DNA of 64,000 bases from Limibacillus sp. (GCA_037379885.1 JARRJC010000006.1:28769-92768), one strand, 5' to 3'. Positions 7,893-16,131 are shown, counted from the first letter of the stretch. Numbers and translations are program-made. The notes: generated from the letters alone by a model not told the origin.

Positions 7893-9086
7893 TTGTCCAA
7901 GGCAGCCAAAGTATTTCCCGATGTCGCCTCCGTGGTGCGGGAGCTGCGCCCCAGCTATCCCGTCTACTGCGTCAGGCCCGAGGTTCTGACCCGCAACGCG
8001 AAGCGCTTCCTGACCGGCTTTCCGGGGAAGGTGCTCTACGCGGTCAAGAGCAACCCGCACCCGATGGTGCTGGATGCGCTCTACGCGGGCGGCATCCGTC
8101 ATTTCGATACGGCGTCCCTCGCCGAGATCGCTCAGATCTGCGAGAGCTATGAGGAGGCCGGCGCCTACTTCATGCATCCGGTCAAGACCCGCGCGGCGCT
8201 GGAGATGGCCTACAAGGTCTATGGCATCCGCCACTACGTGGTCGATCACCCCGCCGAGCTGGAAAAGGTCTACGAGGAGACCGGCGGCGACGACGTCGTG
8301 ATCATGGTGCGCATCACCACGCCCAAGGCGGAGGGCACGCTGTTCCATCTGGCCGGAAAGTTCGGGGCCACGGTGGAGGAGGGTGCTGAGATGATGAAGC
8401 GCGCCAAGGCGCTCGGCATGGAGGCGGGCGTCGCCTTCCACGTCGGATCCCAGTGCATGGACCCCGGGGCTTACATCGCCGCCCTGGAAGCGGTCGGCAG
8501 GATGCTGGCGCTGTCGGGCGTGGAGCCGGTGGCCGTCGACGTGGGCGGCGGTTTCCCCGCGCGCTACGCCAACATGGAGCCGCCGCCGATCCACAAGTAC
8601 TTCGAGGCGGTCCGCGAAGGGCTGAAGCGCATCAAGCTGCCGCCGACCGTCGACATCTGGTGCGAGCCGGGGCGGGCCCTGGTCGCGACCGGCGTCTCCC
8701 TTCTGGTGCAGGTCCAGCTTCGCAAGGACGACAAGCTCTACATCAACGACGGCATCTACGGCTCCTTGAACGAGCTGACCTCCAGCGAGATGCGACCGCC
8801 GACCCGTCTGGTGCGCCTGGAAGGCCCGCCGTCCTCCAACGAGTTCCAAAGCTACGCCATGATGGGTCCGACCTGCGACTCCGTGGACGTGGTCGAGGGC
8901 GCCTTTACCCTGCCGGTGGACGTTCAGGAAGGCGACTGGATCGAGATCGACCAGCTCGGCGCCTACTCGAACGCCATGGCCTCGCGCTTCAACGGCTTCT
9001 TCCCCGAGACCTTCGTGACCGTGAACGACGATCCGGTGGCTGCGGGCCTGAAGGGGCCCTGCGCGCCTTCCGTCGTGGCGGCTTGA
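7893..9086 (+). CDS. Ornithine/lysine-type decarboxylase (PLP, alanine-racemase fold)
   Basis: A 397-residue group IV decarboxylase. The PLP lysine is K52 in LYAVKSNPHP, the phosphate/glycine-rich loop is VDVGGGFPARY, EPGRALVATG supplies PLP-phosphate contacts, and GPTCDSVDVV carries the dimer-partner catalytic cysteine. It should convert L-ornithine (or lysine) to putrescine (or cadaverine), the first polyamine step. TTG at 7893 is chosen as start: AGGAG lies 8 bases upstream and the protein then has family length (MSKAAKVFPD). The specificity helix cannot be resolved by eye, so ornithine versus lysine is open. The gene overlaps the following hydrolase by one base. Confidence 0.85.
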   Translation: MSKAAKVFPDVASVVRELRPSYPVYCVRPEVLTRNAKRFLTGFPGKVLYAVKSNPHPMVLDALYAGGIRHFDTASLAEIAQICESYEEAGAYFMHPVKTRAALEMAYKVYGIRHYVVDHPAELEKVYEETGGDDVVIMVRITTPKAEGTLFHLAGKFGATVEEGAEMMKRAKALGMEAGVAFHVGSQCMDPGAYIAALEAVGRMLALSGVEPVAVDVGGGFPARYANMEPPPIHKYFEAVREGLKRIKLPPTVDIWCEPGRALVATGVSLLVQVQLRKDDKLYINDGIYGSLNELTSSEMRPPTRLVRLEGPPSSNEFQSYAMMGPTCDSVDVVEGAFTLPVDVQEGDWIEIDQLGAYSNAMASRFNGFFPETFVTVNDDPVAAGLKGPCAPSVVAA

Positions 9087-9925
9087 TGCGGCGAGGAAGC
9101 TTCGAAAGCCCGGCGGGCCCGGCGCTCTCTTATCTTGAATGGAACCGGGAGGGCGCGGGGCCGCCCATCGTCTGCGTCCACGGCCTGACCCGCAATGCTC
9201 TCGACTTCGAGAAGTTGGGCGGCGCGTTGGCCGAAAGCGGACGCCATGTCGTGTCTCTCGACGTGGTGGGGCGCGGTGAGAGCGGCCGTCTGGACGACCC
9301 CTCGGCTTACGGCTATCCGCAGTATCTGGACGACTCGCTCGCCTTGGCGCGGCATCTGGATGCCGTTCAAGTCGATTGGGTGGGAACCTCCATGGGCGGC
9401 CTTATCGGCATGATGCTGGCGGCGCAGCAGCCGGAGCTGATCCGCCGCATGGTGGTGAACGACGTCGGGCCCTTCATCCCCAAGGCCGCCTTGGAGCGCA
9501 TCGCCCAATACCTGTCCTACGACTGGCGTTTCGAGAGCCTGGCCCACGCCGATGCGCACCTTCAGAAGGTCTATCTGCCTTTCGGCATCACCGATGCGGA
9601 GCATTGGCGGCGCTTTATCGAAATCAGCGTCGCGCCGGACGGCGAGGGCGGGTACCTGCCGAACTACGATCCGGCCATCGCAGCCCCCTTCAAGGACGCG
9701 CACCTTGAAGACGTCTCGCTCTGGGACGTCTGGGACGCGGTCTCCGCCGAGGTCCTGCTGCTGCGCGGGGCGCAGTCCGACCTCCTGTTGTCCGAGACGG
9801 CCGAGGAGATGACCAAACGCGGGCCGGGTTGCGGGCTCCAGGAGTTCCAGGGCTGCGGCCATGCGCCCCCCTTGATGGAAGCTTCGCAGATTGCGCCGGT
9901 GGTGCGTTTCCTGAACGCCGCTTGA
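9086..9925 (+). CDS. Alpha/beta hydrolase
   Basis: A 279-residue alpha/beta-hydrolase. The oxyanion region is CVHGLTRNALDFEKL, the nucleophile elbow is WVGTSMGGLIGMML (serine of G-T-S-M-G), and the C-terminal GCGHAPPL supplies the histidine; LLLRGAQSDLLL is the usual acid-loop context. ATG 9086 overlaps the TGA of the decarboxylase gene (TGATG), which indicates translational coupling. The substrate is unknown; polyamine linkage is only by position. Its stop codon lies inside an FNR-like palindrome that belongs to the next gene. Confidence 0.8.
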   Translation: MRRGSFESPAGPALSYLEWNREGAGPPIVCVHGLTRNALDFEKLGGALAESGRHVVSLDVVGRGESGRLDDPSAYGYPQYLDDSLALARHLDAVQVDWVGTSMGGLIGMMLAAQQPELIRRMVVNDVGPFIPKAALERIAQYLSYDWRFESLAHADAHLQKVYLPFGITDAEHWRRFIEISVAPDGEGGYLPNYDPAIAAPFKDAHLEDVSLWDVWDAVSAEVLLLRGAQSDLLLSETAEEMTKRGPGCGLQEFQGCGHAPPLMEASQIAPVVRFLNAA

Positions 9926-9935
9926 CCCAGGTCAA
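9922..9935. promoter_or_regulatory. FNR/FixK-like box upstream of the formate/nitrite channel gene
   Basis: TTGAC-CCAG-GTCAA is a perfect 14-bp palindrome of the form TTGAY-N4-RTCAA bound by CRP/FNR-family regulators (FnrL, FixK) in alphaproteobacteria. It overlaps the stop codon of the upstream hydrolase and lies about 70 bp before the GTG start of the FNT gene, the right place for activation at low oxygen. A matching -10 element is not obvious. Confidence 0.6.
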
Positions 9936-10003
9936 AGACCTCCGCCATTCCGAAACGCCACTCTGCGCTCTCTTCATGCTGAACCGAGGGGAGGGCCGTC
10001 TGC

Positions 10004-10822
10004 GTGGCCGATCAGGAAAAGCCGATCACCAGCGTCAGTCCCGCGCCGCTCGATGCCTATCCGCCCGCCCAGGTGGCCGCGATGGTCGAGGCGGTGGGAG
10101 TGAAGAAGGCCAACGCGCCGCTCCTGCAGCTCATCCTCCTGGGCCTGCTCGCCGGGGCCTTCATCGCCTTTGGCGCCATGTTCTACACCATGAGCGTGAC
10201 CGGCTCCGAACTGGGGTTCGGGCCCACGCGGCTTCTGGGCGGCGTCGCCTTCTCGCTGGGGCTGATTCTGGTCGTGGTGGCGGGCGCGGAGCTCTTCACC
10301 GGAAACAACCTGATCGTCATGGCCTGGGCCGACCGCAAGGTTTCCAGCGCCAAGCTGCTGCGCAACTGGCTGGCCGTCTACCTCGCCAATGCCGCCGGTG
10401 CGCTGGCTTGCGTCCTGATGGTCCAGCTGTCCGGCACGCTCTCGCTCGGCGGCGGCGCGGTTGGCGAGACCGCGGCGCGCATTGCCGAGGCCAAGCTGGC
10501 GCTGTCCTTCCCCGAGGCGTTCTTCCGGGGGCTCCTCTGCAACGCGCTGGTCTGCCTCGCGGTCTGGCTTTGCATGGCCGCGCGGGACGTGACGGGTAAG
10601 ATCTTCGCGATCCTCTTTCCCATCAGCGCCTTCGTAGCCCTGGGTTTCGAGCACTCGGTGGCGAACTTCTACCTGATCCCCATGGGCATGCTGGCGGGCG
10701 GGAGCTTCGACCTAGCGGGTCTCTTCGGGAACCTCCTGCCCGTTACCCTCGGCAACATCGTGGGCGGCTCGCTTTTCGTGGCTCTGGTCTACTGGCTTTG
10801 CTATCTGCGGCCTGCGCGATAG
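10004..10822 (+). CDS. Formate/nitrite transporter family channel (FocA/NirC type)
   Basis: A 272-residue protein with six hydrophobic segments and the FNT signatures GLLAGAFIAFGAMFYT near residue 50, AELFTGNNLIVMAW near residue 100, RGLLCNALVCLAVWL, and FGLEHS-like GFEHSVANFYLIPMGML. It forms a pentameric inner-membrane channel for small monovalent anions (formate, nitrite, hydrosulfide). Start is GTG 10004 after GAGGGGAGGG. The FNR-like box upstream suggests use under oxygen limitation. There is no pyruvate-formate lyase or nitrite reductase nearby, so the transported ion cannot be decided. Confidence 0.88.
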   Translation: MADQEKPITSVSPAPLDAYPPAQVAAMVEAVGVKKANAPLLQLILLGLLAGAFIAFGAMFYTMSVTGSELGFGPTRLLGGVAFSLGLILVVVAGAELFTGNNLIVMAWADRKVSSAKLLRNWLAVYLANAAGALACVLMVQLSGTLSLGGGAVGETAARIAEAKLALSFPEAFFRGLLCNALVCLAVWLCMAARDVTGKIFAILFPISAFVALGFEHSVANFYLIPMGMLAGGSFDLAGLFGNLLPVTLGNIVGGSLFVALVYWLCYLRPAR

Positions 10823-10864
10823 GGGGCTCTGGCCTTGTGCTGTCCCAGCGCCTATCTCTTCTGC

Positions 10865-11899
10865 ATGACCGCGATCGACGCCAAGACATCGACAGCGCAG
10901 AGCTTCCGCGCCCGAAGCCCCTGGATCGGCGGCGACCTCCAGACCCTGCGGAACTTCCTGACCGGAAAGCCAGCCGATCTCTCCGCCTGGCCCGGTCGGC
11001 CCCTGACGCTGGGCATGAAGGACGGCAGCGGCGACGCCCTGGCGGCGAAGCTGCATGGCGAGCCGGGGCCGGACAGGCCGCTCCTCGTGCTGATCCACGG
11101 CCTGACGGGCTGCGAGGACTCTAAGCACGTGCGGACCGCCGCCGCCCATGCCCTGTCGCAGGGCTACGCGGTGCTGAGGCTCAACCTGCGGGGCGCGGCG
11201 CCGGGCCGCAAGCTAGCGCGGGCGCACTATCACGCCGGGCGCAGCGGCGATCTCGCGGACGCGCTGAGGGCGCTCAGCGAGCAGGTTCCCTCGGCCTTCG
11301 AAGGCGGACTTTTCCTGACCGGCTATTCTCTCGGCGGTAACCTGCTCTTGAAGTTCCTGGCTGAGGAAGGCCAAGACCTGCCGGTCACGGCGGCGGCCAG
11401 CGTCTCCGCCCCGGTCGACCTGAAGGCGGCGCAAGAACGCATCATGGCGCCGCGCAACCGGCTCTATCACAACTACCTGCTAAGGCGCATGAAGGCGGAG
11501 GCCCTGGCCACGCCCGGAGGGTTGGAGGAGCCCTACGCCTCGCGGGTCCCCGGCCTCACCACGCTCTTCGACTACGACGACGCCATCGTCGGACCGCGTA
11601 ACGGCTTCGCCGGGGCGGACGACTATTACCGCCGCTGTTCGGCGAAGGCGTTCCTGCCGGCGATCGATCAGCCGGTCCTGGTGGTTCACGCCGAGGACGA
11701 CCCCTGGATTCCCGCAGACAGCTACCGCCTGCCGGTCTGGGAGGAAAAGCCCAATCTCAGGCTGCTCATGCCTTCGGGCGGTGGTCATGTGGGGTTCCAC
11801 GCCGCCGACCATCCCGTGCCCTGGCACGAGCGGCGGATCCTGGAGTTCTTCGAGAGCGTTCAGCCGCGCAGCAGCCGGGCGGCCTCCACGGCGGCATAG
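10865..11899 (+). CDS. YheT-family alpha/beta hydrolase
   Basis: A 344-residue protein of the COG0429 (YheT/ABHD1-3-like) group. It shows the typical start AFRARSPWIGGDLQTL-like (FRARSPWIGGDLQTLRNFL), LVLIHGLTGCEDSKHVRT, the nucleophile elbow LTGYSLGGNLLLKFL, the acid region LVVHAEDDPWIP and the terminal histidine GGHVGF. Members act on lipid or ester substrates but are poorly characterised. ATG 10865 is used; a TTG at 10835 is less likely. The 3' end overlaps the convergent hemB gene by 40 bp. Confidence 0.82.
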   Translation: MTAIDAKTSTAQSFRARSPWIGGDLQTLRNFLTGKPADLSAWPGRPLTLGMKDGSGDALAAKLHGEPGPDRPLLVLIHGLTGCEDSKHVRTAAAHALSQGYAVLRLNLRGAAPGRKLARAHYHAGRSGDLADALRALSEQVPSAFEGGLFLTGYSLGGNLLLKFLAEEGQDLPVTAAASVSAPVDLKAAQERIMAPRNRLYHNYLLRRMKAEALATPGGLEEPYASRVPGLTTLFDYDDAIVGPRNGFAGADDYYRRCSAKAFLPAIDQPVLVVHAEDDPWIPADSYRLPVWEEKPNLRLLMPSGGGHVGFHAADHPVPWHERRILEFFESVQPRSSRAASTAA

Positions 11900-12870
11900 G
11901 TCAGCACGCCCGAGCAGCCCGCCCGCTTGAAGGCCAGCAGCGATTCGAGAACGGCGCGGTCGTTGTCCAGCCAGCCGTTCTGGGCGGCGGCTTTCAGCAT
12001 CGCGTACTCGCCGCTCACCTGGTAGGCGAAGACCGGCACCGCGAAGGTTTCCTTCACCCGCCGGATGATGTCGAGATAGGGCATGCCCGGCTTGACCATC
12101 ACCATGTCCGCGCCCTCGCTGAGGTCGAGGGCTACTTCCCGCAAGGCTTCGTCGGAGTTGGCCGGGTCCATCTGGTAGGTCTTCTTGTCGCCGGTCAGAA
12201 AGCCGCCCGACCCGATGGCGTCGCGGAAGGGCCCGTAGAAGGCCGAGGCGTACTTGGCGGCGTAGCTCATGATCTTCACGTCCTGATGCCCGGCCTCGTC
12301 CAGCGCCTGCCGGATGACGCCGATGCGCCCGTCCATCATGTCCGAAGGAGCGATCACGTCGCAGCCGGCGCTGGCCTGCACCACCGCCTGACGGCAGAGC
12401 ACGGCGTTGGTCTCGTCATTGAGAATCCGCTCGCCCTCCACCAGCCCGTCGTGGCCCAGCGAGTTGTAAGGGTCCAAGGCCACATCGCAGATCAGGCCGA
12501 GGTCGGGAAGCTCCTCCTTCAGGCGGCGCACCGCACGGCAGATCAGGTTGTCCGGATTGGTCGCCTCGTCCGCCGTCGGGGTCTTCTTGTCCGCCTCGAC
12601 ATAGGGGAAGAGCGCCAGCGCCGGGATGCCCAGGTCGCGGGCTTCGCGGGCGGCTTCGACCAGCCCCTCCACCGAATGCCGGACGACGCCCGGCATGGAC
12701 TCGACGGGCGTTGCTTGCCCATCGCCTTCGCGCAGGAAGACGGTCCAGATAAGCTGATCGCTGGTGAGCGTGTTTTCCGCCACCATGCGGCGGATCCAGG
12801 GCGCGCTGCGTGTGCGCCGCATGCGGGTGGCCGGAAAGCTCGCGCCAGGAAATACCGTTCCGTTGCTCAT
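11860..12870 (-). CDS. hemB: Delta-aminolevulinate dehydratase (porphobilinogen synthase)
   Basis: 336 residues, the normal length. The two active-site lysines are in IMSYAAKYASAFYGPFRDA and MVMVKPGMPYLDI. It condenses two 5-aminolevulinate molecules to porphobilinogen in heme/corrin synthesis. The metal site reads LICDVALDPYNSLGHDGL: the zinc-type cysteines (CxCxxxxxxxC pattern) are replaced by Ala/Asp, so this is the Mg2+-dependent form found in many alphaproteobacteria. Start ATG 12870. The last 40 bp overlap the 3' end of the convergent hydrolase gene. A strong terminator upstream separates it from metY. Confidence 0.95.
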   Translation of the reverse strand: MSNGTVFPGASFPATRMRRTRSAPWIRRMVAENTLTSDQLIWTVFLREGDGQATPVESMPGVVRHSVEGLVEAAREARDLGIPALALFPYVEADKKTPTADEATNPDNLICRAVRRLKEELPDLGLICDVALDPYNSLGHDGLVEGERILNDETNAVLCRQAVVQASAGCDVIAPSDMMDGRIGVIRQALDEAGHQDVKIMSYAAKYASAFYGPFRDAIGSGGFLTGDKKTYQMDPANSDEALREVALDLSEGADMVMVKPGMPYLDIIRRVKETFAVPVFAYQVSGEYAMLKAAAQNGWLDNDRAVLESLLAFKRAGCSGVLTYAAVEAARLLRG

Positions 12871-12965
12871 GCGCCTCGTTCAAGTCCCTGCTGATCGTCG
12901 GTTGAGCCGAAGTCTAGGCGCTCGCGCGGACCTCAACAAGAAGGAAGCGGGTGAGGGCGGGGCAC

Positions 12966-13001
12966 AAAAAAAGGGAGCCGCGGCGCTGAACCGCGGCTCC
13001 C
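12966..13001 (-). terminator. Intrinsic terminator after metY
   Basis: An 11-bp perfect stem GGGAGCCGCGG / CCGCGGCTCCC (12973-12983, 12991-13001) with 7-base loop; on the minus strand it is followed by seven T (complement of 12966-12972). It lies 25 bases after the metY stop and upstream of hemB. Confidence 0.92.
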
Positions 13002-13025
13002 TCGTGGCTGGGGTCTGGGAGTGCC

Positions 13026-14342
13026 TCAGGCCGCCTGGGTGGCGCGGCCGGCGGCATCCAGGGCCTGCTTCAGATCGGCCAGGATGTCGTCGATGTGCTC
13101 GATGCCGACCGACAGGCGGACGTAGCCGGGCGTCACGCCGCTCTGCGCCTGTTCTTCCGGCGTCAGCTGGGAGTGCGTCGTGGTCGCCGGGTGGATGGCG
13201 AGCGAACGCGCGTCGCCGATGTTGGCCACGTGATAGAAGAGTTCCAGCGCGTTGATGAAGCGCTGCCCGGCCTCCGCGCCGCCCTTCAGCTCGAAGCCGA
13301 CCAGGCCCCCGAAGCCGCCCTTCAGATAGGTTTCGGCCCGGCGCTTCTGCTCGGCGTCTTCATGGGCGCCGGCGAAGATCACGCGGGACACCTCCTCGTG
13401 CCCCGCCAGGAACTCCGCCACCGCCGCGGCGTTGCGGCAGTGCTCCCGGATGCGCAGCGGCAGGGTCTCAAGCCCTTGCAGGAACTGGAAGGCGTTGAAG
13501 GGGCTCATGGCCGCGCCCAGGTCGCGCTGCAGGGTCACGCGCGCCTTGATGATGTAGGCGATCGGCCCCAGCGGCTTCACCGCCTCGGTCCAGACCGCGC
13601 CGTGGTAGCTGGGGTCCGGCTGGTTCAGGAGCGGGAAGCGCTCGGCGTTCGCCTCCCAGTCGAAGGCGCCGCTGTCGACGATCACGCCGCCGATCGAGGT
13701 GCCGTGGCCCCCAATGTACTTCGTGGTCGAGTAGACGACGATCGACGCGCCGTGCTCGATCGGCTTGCAGAGAATGGGGCAGGCCGTGTTGTCCATGATC
13801 AAGGGCACGCCAAGCTCCTTGCCGATGGCCGCCACTTCCGCGATGGGGAAGACGTTCAGCTTCGGGTTCGGCAGGGTCTCGGCGTAGTAGGCGCGGGTCT
13901 TCTCGTCCGTCGCCTTGCGGAAGCCCTCCGGATCCGCCGGATCCACGAAACGCACCTCGATGCCCTGCTGCGACAGGGTGTTGGCGAAGAGGTTCCAGGT
14001 GCCGCCGTAAAGATCGGTGGAGGAGACGATGTTGTCCCCCGCCTTGGCGATGTTCTGGACCGCGATGGCGGTGGCCGCCTGTCCGGAGGAGACGCCGAGA
14101 GCCGCAACGCCACCCTCCAGCGCGGCAAGGCGCTTTTCGAGCACGTCTACCGTCGGGTTCATGATGCGCGTGTAGATGTTGCCCAGCTCCTTCAGCGCGA
14201 AGAGGTTCGCGGCATGCTCCGCATGATCGAACTGATAGGACGTGGTCTGGTAGATCGGCACGGCGACCGATCCGGTCGCCGGGTCCGCGCGGTAGCCTTC
14301 GTGGAGTACGAGGGTTTCCGGGTTTTTCGTCGTGTCTGTCAT
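13026..14342 (-). CDS. metY: O-acetylhomoserine sulfhydrylase (MetY)
   Basis: A 438-residue Cys/Met-metabolism PLP enzyme. Motifs: ETLVLHEGYRADPATGSVAV, PIYQTTSYQF, YTRIMNPTVDVLEKRLAALE, the PLP lysine in VYSTTKYIGGHGTSIGG, and the long insert ERFPLLNQPDPSYHG that distinguishes MetY-type sulfhydrylases. It makes homocysteine directly from O-acetylhomoserine and sulfide. ATG 14342 is chosen since AGGAGG lies 8 bases upstream; an in-frame TTG at 14363 would place that ribosome site inside the gene. It follows the hydrolase at 14412-15308 by 69 bases on the same strand. A second, broken homolog lies at 46645-47914. Confidence 0.92.
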   Translation of the reverse strand: MTDTTKNPETLVLHEGYRADPATGSVAVPIYQTTSYQFDHAEHAANLFALKELGNIYTRIMNPTVDVLEKRLAALEGGVAALGVSSGQAATAIAVQNIAKAGDNIVSSTDLYGGTWNLFANTLSQQGIEVRFVDPADPEGFRKATDEKTRAYYAETLPNPKLNVFPIAEVAAIGKELGVPLIMDNTACPILCKPIEHGASIVVYSTTKYIGGHGTSIGGVIVDSGAFDWEANAERFPLLNQPDPSYHGAVWTEAVKPLGPIAYIIKARVTLQRDLGAAMSPFNAFQFLQGLETLPLRIREHCRNAAAVAEFLAGHEEVSRVIFAGAHEDAEQKRRAETYLKGGFGGLVGFELKGGAEAGQRFINALELFYHVANIGDARSLAIHPATTTHSQLTPEEQAQSGVTPGYVRLSVGIEHIDDILADLKQALDAAGRATQAA

Positions 14343-14411
14343 CTCTTTGGTCCTCCTATTCAACAGTCTGTCTTCAGTTGGTTCAGGGTTCCGCCGGCAG
14401 AGGTTGCGGCC

Positions 14412-15308
14412 TCAAGCGGCGGCATGAATGGGTCTTTGACCTTGTCTCGCCGGAAGGTCCTCCCGGCCGGTCTTCTTGCCGTGTTTGCGTTTGACCTCTT
14501 GGCGCTGCATCTGCTGCGCCATGGTCCTGGCGACTTCCTCTCCATGGCTGAGCGGGCCCATGTGACCTGCCTTCACCACGCGATGCAGACGCCCATGGGG
14601 CAGGAAGCGGGTCAGCAGCTTCGAGGCGACCTGCGCGGGCTTCGGGCTGCGTCCGCCCTGGATCACCAGCGTTTCCATCGGCAGGCCGGCCAATTCCTCG
14701 GGGCCGGTCTTGCAGGAGAAGATCGCCCTGAAGTCCAGCGGCCCCTTGGACGCCCAAAGCGCCAGGGAGCGGCGTGTCTCCAGCGGCAGACGCTTCCAGG
14801 CGCCGCTGCCGTTCCAGTAGTCGACGAAGATCTCCGCGCCGCCATGATAGTCGCCTTCGGCGATGCGGCCCTCGAAGGCCCAGGCGAACTCGCCGATCTC
14901 GGCATGGGCCGAGCGTCCCTCGTGCCCGCCATGGGCGAGCAGTTGGAAGACGGTGGGCTCGTAGAGCGTCAGGCTCGCGACCTTCTCCTTGCGCCTGAGC
15001 GCGGCCTGCAGGGCGACACTGCCGCCGAAGGAGTGACCGACCAGATGCACCGGCTGCGATTCCTGATCCAGGAGCGCGACGATCAGATCGGCTTCCCGGT
15101 CCAGGCTGTAGGGTCCGTAGCCGTCCCATGCGCCCCGCGCCCCGCAGTTGTAGAGCTCGGGCGTCAGCAGGATCCAGTTGGCTGTCAAAGCGGACTTCAG
15201 GGACGACCAGTGGGCGGCGCGCCCCCCGGAACAATGCACGGCGAGTCCGACGGACAATCCTGCCTGTGCGGCCTTGGGTGCTTCCACGGATGAGACTTCT
15301 TGAACCAT
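14412..15308 (-). CDS. Alpha/beta hydrolase upstream of metY
   Basis: 298 residues. The oxyanion region is AVHCSGGRAAHWSSL, the nucleophile elbow is HLVGHSFGGSVALQAAL (serine in G-H-S-F-G), and VVKAGHMGPLSHGE holds the C-terminal histidine; TLVIQGGRSPKPAQ is the acid-loop region. The tail (~30 residues, QRQEVKRKHGKKTGRE) is very basic and probably disordered. It is the first gene of a two-gene unit with metY, under the promoter/operator at 15381-15428. A role in sulfur-compound use is only suggested by position. Start ATG 15308 with AAAAGGGAAAG upstream. Confidence 0.75.
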   Translation of the reverse strand: MVQEVSSVEAPKAAQAGLSVGLAVHCSGGRAAHWSSLKSALTANWILLTPELYNCGARGAWDGYGPYSLDREADLIVALLDQESQPVHLVGHSFGGSVALQAALRRKEKVASLTLYEPTVFQLLAHGGHEGRSAHAEIGEFAWAFEGRIAEGDYHGGAEIFVDYWNGSGAWKRLPLETRRSLALWASKGPLDFRAIFSCKTGPEELAGLPMETLVIQGGRSPKPAQVASKLLTRFLPHGRLHRVVKAGHMGPLSHGEEVARTMAQQMQRQEVKRKHGKKTGREDLPARQGQRPIHAAA

Positions 15309-15380
15309 TTTCCGACTTTCCCTTTTGAGGTGCCTATCCGCCGTCCGCCATCGCTGGGCCAGCGGGCGACTGAAGGCGGC

Positions 15381-15428
15381 CTTATAGTCGGAAGAGCCTC
15401 GGGTGTTCTGTGAGGCTGGTCACAGAAC
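15381..15428 (-). promoter_or_regulatory. Promoter with 9-bp inverted repeat before hydrolase-metY
   Basis: GTTCTGTGA (15405-15413) and TCACAGAAC (15420-15428) form a perfect 9-bp inverted repeat with a 6-bp spacer. On the minus strand it lies immediately upstream of TATAAG (15386-15381), a good -10; there is no consensus -35 at the right distance, the repeat sits there instead. This looks like a dyad operator for an activator or repressor controlling the hydrolase-metY unit. Confidence 0.6.
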
Positions 15429-15560
15429 GCTGGACTTCATACCGAGAGGCTCGCCGTGCGCTCTGCTGCGCTCCGGCGGAACACCGGGGAGGGAAGGACT
15501 GGCTGTCGCAGTCATGGGTCGGGTCGGTCATGGGTCGGCTCCTTCTCACTTCGGGCCATA

Positions 15561-15592
15561 AAAAAACCGCCACGACCAAAGCGTTGGGGCGG
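15561..15592 (-). terminator. Intrinsic terminator of the XRE regulator gene
   Basis: Stem AAAACCGCC / GGCGGTTTT (15563-15571, 15588-15596) with an inner CCAA/TTGG hairpin (15576-15579, 15584-15587). On the minus strand it is followed by a T-run (complement of the A-run from 15561). It lies about 165 bp after the regulator stop. Confidence 0.75.
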
Positions 15593-15756
15593 TTTTCCTG
15601 CGGCTCCTGAAGTATAGGAGCGAGAGCCCTCGCTTTAGCCGTACTTATAACGCGCCCGCAAGCTGTGGTTCAAATCGGCGCGACAAAAAGTAAAGGGTCA
15701 GGCGACCGGGCCTGTCAAGCGCCGATTGCCTCTAGAGAGACGGGAAAAACTTGCTG

Positions 15757-16131
15757 TCAGCCGTGTTCGGACTTGGCGATCGCTTTGATCAGCTTCGCCA
15801 CTTGGCTCTTTACATCGCTGTCGGCCAGTTCGTTCAGAGCCCGTGCAAGTTGAACGGAATCGCGGGACAGGCGGCCATCGCCGACCGGTTCCGGCTCGGC
15901 AGTGTTGCTTACCTCTTCCAACTCTTCGAAGAAATAGGTGATCGGGGCATTCAAAAGCCGGCTGATGACCCAGAGACGGCCACTGCCGATCCGGTTGGTC
16001 CCTTTCTCATACTTCTGTATTTGCTGAAAGCTGACCTCCAGCATATCACCAAGCTGCGTCTGCGTTAGGCCGCGCTCCGTGCGAAGCTGCCGCAGCCGCT
16101 TGCCGATTGCGGCATCGAATTTATCGGCCAT
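15757..16131 (-). CDS. XRE-family helix-turn-helix regulator
   Basis: 124 residues. Residues ~8-65 form a Cro/CI-type [23 protein letters not shown], then [19 protein letters not shown], with the recognition helix [11 protein letters not shown]. The C-terminal half is a short acidic helical tail ([20 protein letters not shown]). This domain architecture is common among chromosomal alphaproteobacterial regulators. It is divergent from the valine catabolic operon, with two palindromes in the shared upstream region (16145-16154 and 16190-16214). Regulation of that operon or of itself is inferred from position only. Confidence 0.85.
   Translation of the reverse strand: MADKFDAAIGKRLRQLRTERGLTQTQLGDMLEVSFQQIQKYEKGTNRIGSGRLWVISRLLNAPITYFFEELEEVSNTAEPEPVGDGRLSRDSVQLARALNELADSDVKSQVAKLIKAIAKSEHG

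Larger units (their letters stand above)
15309..15756. other. 448-bp intergenic region without a convincing gene
   Basis: Between the hydrolase gene (minus) and the XRE regulator (minus). It holds the hydrolase-metY promoter/operator (15381-15428) and the XRE gene's terminator (15561-15592). Small open frames of 60-66 codons on both strands overlap one another, have no ribosome sites and contain the terminator sequence, so I do not call them. No tRNA or recognised riboswitch is seen. Confidence 0.6.

Noticed and set aside
13095..15293. 732-codon plus-strand frame opposite metY and the hydrolase
   Set aside because: Shadow frame; crosses the intergenic gap and has no coding signature.
14343..15400. 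SAM-II or other methionine riboswitch before metY or its upstream hydrolase
   Set aside because: No recognisable SAM-II, SAM-I or SAH conserved core; only an inverted repeat better explained as a DNA operator.
15382..15610. Two small overlapping frames (65 and 66 codons) on opposite strands
   Set aside because: They contain the XRE terminator and the metY-unit dyad, have no ribosome sites and no recognisable sequence.
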